Below, one piece after another: positions 22,501 to 32,369 of a stretch of 46,504 nt of DNA (positions are counted from its first letter, which is position 1; each line of letters opens with the position of its first letter). This stretch comes from Trichoplax sp. H2. Its lineage: Eukaryota; Placozoa; Uniplacotomia; Trichoplacea. The position numbers were made by a program, and so were the translations under genes. The stretch lies in the NCBI GenBank assembly GCA_003344405.1, contig NOWV01000333.1, positions 1-46,504 on the forward strand, read 5' to 3'. Under the pieces are notes generated by a model that was not told the origin of the DNA, did not search any database, and was given only the letters and a program-made list of their open reading frames with translations.

Positions 22501-23841
22501 ATAGGGCGTAGCTGAAGCTGAATTTGAGAAAGATATTGAACGAACTTTCCTATGTTTATTTAGGGGTACTTCGGAAGAAGTTAGTAATCACTTTTATTTG
22601 AATTATGCTTTTCTATTTCGTCCGCTTTTAACTTCTAAATGAATCTAGTATAGATATTTCAAGCATCATTGTATTAAAAAGCAATCATGGTTTAATTCCT
22701 GTAGAGTAATTCATTATTGCAATGATTCATGCTTCATTATAAATTGTTTATAGGATAAGCTGTCATTAACTCGCAAAGTAGATACCAGCAACGTCAGGGA
22801 ACGAGGCAATAACTTATAAGACTTATTATCCAATCAACACGTCTATGATATTTATTGGCTATTGAATTAATTAATGTGATTTATACTTTAGGAGGATTTT
22901 TAGTAGGTTTTCCCGAGAAGCCTCGTCGTAGTGTTATACTTTCGGAGGAGGATTTAAAGTTTTACGTTGATCAATTTACCCGAACTGGATTCAGGTATGC
23001 CACTAGATCATAATTTCTCCTGGAATTATAAATCTATAGATACTCGTATTGTAGTTGTCAGTCTAAATAAGGTATTTAGTCAACTAGCAATCATCGTGAC
23101 TAATCGATTAATTATTCCTTTACTTAATGTAGAGGTGGAATAAATTGGTATCGTAATTTGGATAGAAATTGGGAATGGAATTGTCGTGTTGCAAATCGTA
23201 AAGTATGATCATTTGTCATAGTTGTACTGCTATGTGTAGGAAAATGACCATAACTTGAGAGTACTTAAGTCAATCTTTTGCTGATTTATTATAAGATTTT
23301 GCAGCCATCTTTAATGGTTACTGCTAAGTATGATAAAGTGCTGTATCCCGCGCTTAGCAAACTGATGACGCCTTGGGTCCCTAATTTAACTAGAAAGGAG
23401 CTTGAGTGTGGCCATTGGACGCAATTGGAATGGTATGTTAGCTACGAGATTTCATATTTGGCCGAAATGGACGTTATTGATTTGTGTGCAATATCACCGA
23501 CTATATGTATATTTATGATTAATTATCTAAGAAATGGATACTACGGTCCATCTCATACCATATCGTAGCAGACTATTTTTCTAATATCTTTACTGAATTC
23601 GAATAATGCCATCAATATACTAATACAACACATGGCAGTTACGTTGCTATTCTACAATGGCAACATTTAATCGTTGTATACAGTATGCAGTAATAAGATA
23701 TCATTGATTATGATGAAGCGAATATCCTTGCTAATATTCATATTTGGGTTGTTTATTTATAGTCCGAATGAATTGAATCAAGTTTTAGGAGACTGGCTTC
23801 AAGATGTGCATCGATCAGCAACCATGACTCCAAGACTTTAA
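19513..23841 (+). CDS. EPHX2: Bifunctional (soluble) epoxide hydrolase-like protein, paralogue B
   Basis: Seventeen exons join in phase to at least 557 aa: 19513-19605, 19915-19999, 20143-20302, 20405-20595, 21079-21267, 21376-21471, 21564-21642, 21828-21862, 21951-21977, 22088-22173, 22278-22392, 22505-22579, 22754-22805, 22892-22994, 23133-23202, 23296-23432, 23763-23841; a tiny 5' exon is missing. In order: HAD fold with FDMGGV, LLTNNW, GMAKPD and FLDD; linker ending HGY; alpha/beta-hydrolase with HGWPE, GHDWGG (nucleophile Asp), FDYQLYF, NWYRN, TAKYD (Asp) and CGHWTQ (His). The epoxide-hydrolase triad and both lid tyrosines are intact, so a lipid-epoxide hydrolase is expected. The phosphatase half keeps most motifs but has Gly for the second Asp of motif I. 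The C-terminus PRL loosely resembles a PTS1 peroxisomal signal (human ends SKM). The intron after 22805 has a GC donor. The last exon is repeated after the gap at 24232. Confidence 0.95.
22806..22891 (+). other. GC-AG intron in EPHX2-like gene B
   Basis: The exon ends CGAG and the intron opens GCAATA. The phase-1 join to GA GGA TTT at 22892 restores a Gly-Gly-Phe matching the family. No GT donor nearby gives the right phase. The paralogue has an ordinary GT (GAG|GTATCG at 9799/9798) at the equivalent position. Confidence 0.75.
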
Positions 23842-24231
23842 TTATAACAAATTATTGCCATTTCTTTTATTAGCTAGTATTAGCACTTGTTATACATAGC
23901 ACTTTTAACGAATAAGTTTGTTAAAGCTTAATTTTAAAGCTTAAAGTAGATCTATAATCGCACGGCAATGCCATACCTCCGGTTATCTACTAATTCTATC
24001 ATAATAAAGCTAGCAAATACCAGTTTATATTGATTTATCGAATATGCTTTGATATGGATTAGATTAAATCCGCAAGACAGCATCGTAAGATAGTGCACTG
24101 GCTTACAATCCCTTTCGCTTCTATAATTATAAATATCGCACGTACATACTCACTGACATCGATGTTATAACATGATGGATAGTATTGTTTATGGAGGGTA
24201 AAGTCTGATGCGCCAAGCTATGGCACTCGCC
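23731..24231. repeat. Gap-flanking duplicate blocks D and E (first haplotype)
   Basis: Block D (23731-23879) recurs at 24252-24400, and block E (23981-24231) recurs at 24578-24828 with one visible substitution. Between D and E this copy has 101 bp, while the second has 177 bp of unrelated sequence. Order and identity suggest two alleles differing by an insertion or replacement, laid end to end across the 20-N gap. Block D contains the last coding exon of EPHX2-like gene B. Confidence 0.8.
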
Positions 24232-24251
24232 NNNNNNNNNNNNNNNNNNNN
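24232..24251. other. Assembly gap (20 N)
   Basis: Exactly 20 N, flanked by duplicated sequence on both sides. Confidence 0.95.
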
Positions 24252-24283
24252 CTAATATTCATATTTGGGTTGTTTATTTATAG

Positions 24284-24362
24284 TCCGAATGAATTGAATC
24301 AAGTTTTAGGAGACTGGCTTCAAGATGTGCATCGATCAGCAACCATGACTCCAAGACTTTAA
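24284..24362 (+). pseudogene. Duplicate of the last EPHX2-like gene B exon
   Basis: This is the counterpart of exon 23763-23841, with the same acceptor, the same 25 residues (split Cys, then PNELNQVL...) and the same stop. No other exon is duplicated upstream. It is most likely the second allele placed after the gap, or otherwise an orphan tandem exon. It should not be counted as a separate gene. Confidence 0.75.
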
Positions 24363-24400
24363 TTATAACAAATTATTGCCATTTCTTTTATTAGCTAGTA

Positions 24401-24577
24401 CTAGTGCAAACTCCCGTCGCTTTGCTGACGGTTTACGATAATGTGCTCATTTAACAGATAGTATTACCATTTGTCGTACTCAGTAGACCTGTCAGAGGTT
24501 CAGTAACTTTATACCGTGTACTGTGTACTGTATGCTGTACAAATGCACGGTATAGCACTACAATACTGTACTGTACA
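24401..24577. repeat. Haplotype-specific insert with TACTGTAC palindromes
   Basis: This 177-bp stretch replaces the 101 bp found between blocks D and E in the first copy. Its right half carries repeated GTACTGT / ACAGTAC units, the same palindromic vocabulary as the satellite at 45980-46504. Confidence 0.6.
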
Positions 24578-24828
24578 GGTTATCTACTAATTCTATCATA
24601 ATAAAGCTAGCAAATACCAGTTTATATTGATTTATCGAATATGCTTTGATATGGATTAGATAAAATCCGCAAGACAGCATCGTAAGATAGTGCACTGGCT
24701 TACAATCCCTTTCGCTTCTATAATTATAAATATCGCACGTACATACTCACTGACATCGATGTTATAACATGATGGATAGTATTGTTTATGGAGGGTAAAG
24801 TCTGATGCGCCAAGCTATGGCACTCGCC

Positions 24829-26311
24829 GTAGGCTAGTGAAAAATGCAACTATGATCAGTGATTATGCTCATACTGTAACTAAGGCTCAGTGCAGTAGGA
24901 TGTGATTAATAGAGGGAAGATCTCATATTATAGATCGCTATAGCGCTTTGTACAGTTATGCAACCATGATAGAACTAATTGGACATACGAGTATACATGT
25001 AGGATTGACCTTAACATACGCATATTTATATACACAACACATAACAAGATGCAACACTGTGGCCTAACATGGCATTATGTAGATTGATACTCGTACATCA
25101 GATGTGTATTCTATCTATAGCAATGCACTGGATGCAATGAGTAATAAAGTTGCGCTCATACATAACAAAAACATCAGTGAGTTGCGTATCCTGAATGCTT
25201 TGCTTGGCTATGCTGCATAGCTGAGGTTGGACCCCAAGCTTGTTTTGTAGTAGACGATAGACTGCAAGTAACCAATTGTGTCTATACTGTAAAGAGCAAA
25301 GGTGGTGCAGTGCTGGCTGGACCTAACCCTAACCTTAAATAAATAAATATTATTATTACTGTACATGGCTTTATGTAGATTAATAATAATATCTACTCAT
25401 ATATAGATATGGATTCTTCTATAGCAATGAGCTAGATGCAATGAGTCGGGTAGTGCTTTGATACTTAAGTCGTGCCTATACTGTAAATAACAAAAAGATC
25501 TGCATAATGTAACGACAGCTAATAGAGGAAGGATCTCTCTCGTCATCTTGATGGATTGGCTATTAGGGAATTCATATATAATATGCATGATACGTGATTG
25601 TAGCTATCGTAGCCAACCGCTTCTAAGTGCAAGTGTTTTCGAAGCATATATGTATCAGTATTAACAAATCAGACAATTGGAGCCGTATTACTGCGATCCT
25701 ATTTACTAATCTTCTTGACGTGTGCTAAGAAACTCTACATCATATAATAAACATCATACGAATATCCTGATTGCTTTGGCTTTGCTTGGCTATGCAGCAT
25801 AGCTGAGGTGAGAGCTCAAGCTGGTTAGCATTTTGCAGGAGATGAAAGATTTGAGAGTTATACAGCGCAAGCAAGTGATTATGCCTATACTGTAATAAAG
25901 ACAAGGTACAATTCTGTGCTTTAGTATAGAGCTCTATACTTGGATAGGGCACAGTTGCCACAAATCTTGCCAGTCATGCTGTGGGGGCTAGCGATTCGGG
26001 CCATACTGTAGCTAATCATTCATAACACTGTATGATACAGTATATTGAAAAACAAGGCTGCCTCGGCTGGGGACCATGGGTAATCTTGACACGGCTGGTG
26101 GACCACCTGATTAGGGCTCGATTGATTGGATAGCTGGCTGTCTTGGCAACCTCCATTTTTCGCTTGCATCGTCCATTAATTGCTCGTAGACGCCATCATT
26201 ATCAACTAGCCACATAGCGATGAGCAGTGAGACCGTGGTCAAGGCCAGTTTTGGTCGTTGCTTAATAGCTGAAACAATATTAGGTCAGGTTTTAGCTTAT
26301 TCATACACTAA
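24829..26311. repeat. Diverged ~590-bp duplication upstream of CWH43
   Basis: GCTTGGCTATGCTGCATAGC (about 25202) returns as GCTTGGCTATGCAGCATAGC (about 25782). TTAATAGAGGGAAGATCTC (about 24907) has a counterpart near 25510. A ~295-bp spacing also links TATGTAGATT and CTATAGCAATG blocks near 25075 and 25370. Two telomere-like CCTAACCC units lie at 25322-25334. From about 26050 to 26250 the sequence becomes visibly richer in G+C, as expected for promoter or 5' UTR of the following gene. No coding exon is recognised. Confidence 0.55.
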
Positions 26312-29300
26312 ATGTCTAGAATTGTATATGTATCATCGTCGGTAGAATGCAGTGGTAGCTCGTTGTTAGCAAAATTGAAAATTTTGCTACATCATTTGCA
26401 ATGGATCTCATGCATCGGTTGTATTACGCTGGTAGGTTATATATGGTGGACTTTTCTACAAGGTATATCACCTACCATTTGGCTCTATCCGTTAGAAGTA
26501 TTGGGTATTAGTGGTTATGAAGCATTTGCTGTATGTTTATTCTCGCCTATTCTTGTTGGTTTGGGCCCAATTCGACGTCTTTTACACTCTCTGAATGGCT
26601 TAATGGTGCTACGATTAATGATGATATTAGCACTGACATCATATGAAGCACCAACAACACTGTCACGTTTGATTGCTTTCTCCATCGGTACTGGAATTGC
26701 TATGCTTGCAAGTTGTGGATCATTCTACGCGCAATCAGCTATTGATAGGTATAGTACTGTACAGTAAGCGATGGTACTGGTGACGATGATAGCGATAGCA
26801 TGCATGGCTCAAATTATAAAAGTCATCTGCTTACTAGCAGTTACTCAGTATAGCATAGATAGAACAAATTTATCAGCTTACAGTAGAACTGAAAGATAAA
26901 AAAACGATACCAATAAGTAACCTTGTTTTGTTGAACTTGATCAATACAAGTATTTCATGCTTTCCTTACGTTGGTAAATGTTTACTCGTATTAATTACAG
27001 ATCTGCAGCCTTTTGGGGTAAAGTATTAGGATTTCTAGCCTTGCATGCTTCACGCGTCTATTTTAAATCACTCATTCCAGCTTTGGCTTATACATCAGCA
27101 AGAAATGTTATTATTGCCTTAGGAATTATAGCTACCCTCGATCGACGATCAACAATGACTGTAAATCCCCCTGTCGACCATACGTTAAAGGTATATGGTG
27201 CATCCATGCGAACTTCAAAAAATTATTTTATATAATAAATGTATAGCAACTATCCAACGTTAGTAACACTTATACATCCGCCCCAAAAGCCACTACTCCT
27301 AAAGTGAATATCGCATATAAAGTACAAAATATTTCACAAAAATTACTAATATTAGATCTGTGATAGTAAAATAATTTTGGATACGGCAGTATAGCGGATA
27401 GTTTGTAAACACTGGCAATTGCTGCATCTAGTTGAAGTACGTGATAAAATATCCAATAGTCGATTGCAGACCTAAAATGTGAAGAAATTTTAATAAAAAT
27501 GTTTAGATAATGACTGTCTTTAGATTCTAATAACGCTTAATTTGTAATTTAATAATTATAACGACACGGTTATGCCAAGTTAGCTGACGCCAAAATAGTA
27601 GTACACTTGCAATGAACTATTTTTGCTGTAGAAAAGTTATATATGCTAATACAATTTTAAATTATGCTTATAAACTGATTAATGCAATGTAAATCTCTGT
27701 AATACTGTAGCACTCGAGAAAACCATTTTGGCCATTAGTCTCTCTTGGCTATGGATCATTACTATATTTGATACATTGGATCTTTAGTGAAGCATCCCTA
27801 GTTGCGCGATGGGGTGTACGTCCGTATCCGGATCATGGACCGCAGCCGTACCCATGGGGGTAAATACTTGATTTCTATTAATTTATTTCTATGTTGATAA
27901 TACTAAGTGTTGTAGCCATTATAACCATTTACGGCATCCATTTAAGAATATTGAGTATCAATGGCATTCTAATATATTTTAGGGCTTTGGTACTTTTGGC
28001 CTTAACCATTGGTGTCCTCCTCTCAACAAAGTTCACTCCCGTAACTTCACCTTCCTTTGCTTGGTTTGGTATCACCTTGCTATGGTGGCTTGTAGGTTGT
28101 GCTGCTTTTACCGGACTATATCTGACCTATACCTATGTTGCCTTTGGTGCTGGACTACTTCTTGGAGTTTTTGCCTTTTCTATTTGGCCATACCTATTTG
28201 ATTTATTAACTCTGTGCCCACCAGCTCGGACATATGGATTATCTCTGGTTACATATCTATGTTTTGTTCTATACACAGTTTGGACTATTGCTTTTAACTT
28301 TGTTCCAGGAGGTGAATATACCAGAGAAACTTACCATTACAAAATCATTGCTATTCTGGCCTGCATTGGTTTAACGATAATCCATTACAAATATCCTCAA
28401 GGTAAATACACAAACACACACATATCCTATAAACATATAATTCTTTATTGAATATTATACCATGCTGGTTATATTGGTTATATTAAACCATAATTTTATT
28501 AAAATGTGGTATCATTACTATAGCCTCATCATCATTGCTAGAAAAGAGTGGAAATAGCTACAGCTGTACAGCTTTTCCAAGTCTTGTTGGAAACGATGGC
28601 AAACGATCTCCCTGGACATCCTTTAATAAGAACGTTCACAAAGGTGATCTGAGATAAATGTATTCATTAAATGATATCGACTATTAACTAAAATCAAGTA
28701 AAAGTGAACAAATTTCTAATCACATGAACCATTTTCAGGCCTTTTTCTAATCCTCATCGCCTCTCTAATTGGTTTCGGAGCTAGGTATAACCCAACCGCC
28801 TACGAAAGACCTCCATTAGTAAGTTGAGATTTTTGTGCCAACTATGTCCTCGCATTCGCAATTTTAAAAATGAATACTTTGCACTTCAATTTTAATACAG
28901 AATGAGCCAAAAAGATTTACGGCTATGATATGGAATATACGTTATGGATTCGACAATAATGGTTGGCAAAGCTTTGACAGAATTGTTGACATGATTAATA
29001 ATACAGGTTTGTGTAATTATAAATACAAAACTACTTCATTAATCTTTTCATAAAAGTCGCAATGACGCATGCATAGTATTTGAACCATATAAACTGATCA
29101 AATCCTAATTGCTGCTAACTCTAGGATCCGACTTTGTTGGTTTAATGGAATGTGATTGCGCCCGACCATTTGTTGGAAATAACGACCTAGGGGTATTCTT
29201 AGGGGAAAAGTTAGGGATGTATGTGGACTATGGTCCAGCAACTCGAGATCATACATGGGGGTTAGATCTAAATATTAACCAATTTTAATGAAGTCCTACT

Positions 29301-30584
29301 GCAGCATGTGCTCATATTCGAATTGAAATTTCTTCTGTAGCTCGATGCTGTTATCAAAGTATCCAATTGTTAATTCTGAACATTTTCTATTACCATCACC
29401 TCAAGGTAATGCTCATTCGAACTCTAAAAAACATTATAATGTGCGTAGATATTACATTGAGTTTTCGTTGTATTCAAAACTAGGTGAATTAGCGCCAGCT
29501 TTAAGATCGACTGTGAATATTTCTGGCGATCTCGTCGATATTGTTGTAACTCATATGGGGAATGATGGGTAAGTCAAAATTGACTCCCGTCCGCTATTTG
29601 TTATTTTATCGTGAAATGTAACGTCATGAAGGAAATAACAATATTATTTAGTTTACAATGTATGTGATCCGCAATGATTTTGCGTACCCTATAGAGACGA
29701 TTTGGATAGAAAACTTCAAGCTGAAAAACTTGCACAAGTTATGAGAAAAAGGTTGTTACAGGACGATATTATAAACGGAATTGAGTAAATAAACGATCTT
29801 ACATGAATTTATCATGTTTTTATATAGTAAATTGCCTGTCGTATTTCTTGGTTATGTAACATCAGCGCCATTCAATCGCGATTATCAACAACTAACCAGG
29901 GTTGGAAGGATGAAAGTAAGGCCTTACTTAATTTAACTGCTAATAAACTCATGTAACGCTATAATACAAAATCGTTACTATCATAAAACCGGAAATATTA
30001 CGATTTTCTTTACTAAAATTTATCGTTAATAAAATGCAGGATATTGACTCGACAGACAATGATAGATGGTGCTTATATATTCTTTATCGAGATTTGATAA
30101 GGTATGCAGTAAATTAGTTATACTTAGCTATAATTTCACCTTTAATGCTATATAATTGATAGATAGTAATATTTCCTGTATCAACTTTTATCAACAATTT
30201 AAACTTTTCTCTTGATATAGGCTGGGTTACGCCCGCATTTCCAGGGGTATTATTAGTGATACCGAAGTACAAACTGCCAAATTTGAAATACCATCTTCCG
30301 CTAATTATGAAGACAATAGTGAAACTACTCATGATTGCAAGAAAGTTCCAATTGATGCTAGATATCCTACTAGGTAGTATAACTAGTACTTTTATAACAT
30401 AATCCAGTATACAAATATTGCTTTAATCCAAAACGTGTATTGGGGTGGTCATTGTTAGTGTATTAACTCATGTTGAATGGTTTAAACTAGATTTGGTGAA
30501 GTCTTTCACGGTCATTATTCTGGTATGGATCATCACTACCATATGTCAACGCCAAAGTATTTCTTTAGAAGAGGCAAAAAATAA
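26312..30584 (+). CDS. CWH43: CWH43 / PGAP2-interacting protein homologue (GPI-anchor lipid remodelling)
   Basis: Fifteen exons join in phase to 746 aa (human CWH43 is 699): 26312-26748, 27001-27190, 27711-27859, 27983-28401, 28524-28643, 28739-28818, 28901-29006, 29125-29260, 29341-29405, 29484-29568, 29695-29751, 29828-29915, 30040-30101, 30221-30373, 30491-30584. The start ATG is preceded in frame by TAA. The N-terminal half is strongly hydrophobic with many membrane spans, including a TLDRR motif and the FVPGGEY segment shared with vertebrate CWH43. The C-terminal half (from about exon 7) has the endonuclease/exonuclease/phosphatase-like fold: [47 protein letters not shown], and a final HMSTPKYF close to the human end. 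Yeast Cwh43 puts ceramide on GPI anchors in the secretory pathway. The remodelling role here is inferred from family. Intron 29406-29483 is unusual (see findings). Confidence 0.95.
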
Positions 30585-30589
30585 ATAAA
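30580..30589 (+). promoter_or_regulatory. Two overlapping AATAAA signals at the CWH43 stop
   Basis: AATAAA at 30580-30585 includes the TAA stop codon, and a second AATAAA follows at 30584-30589. Cleavage would then give a very short 3' UTR. This is inferred from the hexamers only. Confidence 0.5.
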
Positions 30590-32369
30590 TGATCTTCAAT
30601 TACGATTTTAACTTCATGTAATACGTATTTGGCAGAGAGAGCGCTCTACCATTATAGGTAAAATTGATCTCACTGATTACTCTACTAATAAAATAATTAA
30701 AAATTTTAAATTTATTGTAGTCTTTGTCAATATCATAAGATTTGTTCAACAATTATTAGGATATTATCAACTTATGGTTAGTACAACTTATTGATTTTAT
30801 AATTTTTGACTCCTTTTTCCTGAAAGTCGTGAATGAATTGATGAAATGCTAAATTATGAATGGTATTATATACTCATATCTTGAGTACTTTTTCGTCAAT
30901 TGTTGAATGATATATTTTTATGAAAAATTGAAAACTATGGTTAGGCTAACAAACAATGCTATAGTATCGATATCGCCAATGCTAACTATACATGACATAT
31001 AATACAATTAACTTTTACAACAATTGTACCTAGTTCGGTTTGAATATCCAGTCATACAATCTTAGCAAATAAAGCTGTTGTGTAATTTTATGTGGAAAGT
31101 TTTATAATTGTAATACATTCAGAGAAGAGATGATAATTTTTGTCCTTTCAGTGTAACTTGACGCAATATTAGACTATTAACAATTAATGATCTTTCATTT
31201 TTATTCTGTTTGCAATTTCAAACCCCTTACGGCTAATGCCAATGATACGGCAAAGCATGTGTAATTTCCGTGCAGTACAGTATTTACAGTCAATTAATTG
31301 GCAACAGTTATGCACGAGCAACACGCGCGCTTTACTGTTTTAACTAGATGCTCTATGTCCACTTTAATTCTAAGTAGAAAAGCACCATTGCAAACGTGCA
31401 GTAGTTGACATTCGTAAAATATTGGATTTTTTCGGTGATTATTAATGGAGCAAATTGAGGTTGAAGCACTTTCATTAACAGTTGCAAACTATGGCCATTT
31501 TTTATTTTCATCTTAAGCAAAAGGTGTAAAAAATAGACCTTAAAAATTATTTCAATTATAAATTGATAATTAAATCCATTAATTCATTGTATACCAAAAA
31601 GAAGTTTGCAAAATTTTTTTGTTACAATCTAGAAAGGATGCAATTAATTTGTCTAAACTTTGTAACGAAACAAATAAGATTGATAGCAAGCCATTTGTAC
31701 AATATAACAATAACTTTCAGTTATAGTACATTATAGGAATTGTATATCTAAACGTTGACCAAAGTGAAATGGTGCAGTCACGGATGAAGAAGTAAACAAC
31801 TAATAAATCTTTGAATTAACCCGTTCTTTTAGTTAAACCAATATTTTTTCTTCTTAAAATAAAGCACCTATACTTAACAAGTGTTGGTGAAATGTTTATA
31901 GCGTAACAGCTAATAATCAAAATTGTACATTGAGAATTAGTCACCATAAATTATTAAATAGGTCTCATTTTCCATTACAACAATTTTAATTTGAGTTGTT
32001 TTCGCAGGTACGGTAATAACTCGACAAAATGCAACTGATATACCTATATCAGCAACAAAGTACCTCAATCACGCGCACAACTTACTCCTAGTTACAATAT
32101 CATAGTGGATAAGTGCCACTTGCGTTAGTAAATAACGTGATGAATGATAATAACTTAAATAATTATAAAGATTACAAGTATGAACAATAAATGATAGTAT
32201 TGTGACCGCGTTATAAGATTAGCCAATAATTTGCTGTCATAGAATTAGTTGGAAATATAAAAAAAGAAGACAAAAATCTTTACATCAGCAAGTAGCAAAT
32301 TATTGCAAAATATATTGATGTACGCTTTAAATTGTTATATTCATCACATATAGTTTGTAGTGTTAACAA
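30590..32369. other. Convergent intergenic spacer between CWH43 and STIM
   Basis: AT-rich, no exon recognised and no clear tandem repeat. It must carry the 3' UTRs of both genes, which are transcribed toward each other. Confidence 0.5.

Noticed and set aside
25322-25334. Interstitial telomere (CCTAACCCTAACC), with a similar TTAGGGTTTAGGG at 41145-41157
   Set aside because: Only about two units at each place, which can arise by chance in AT-rich sequence.
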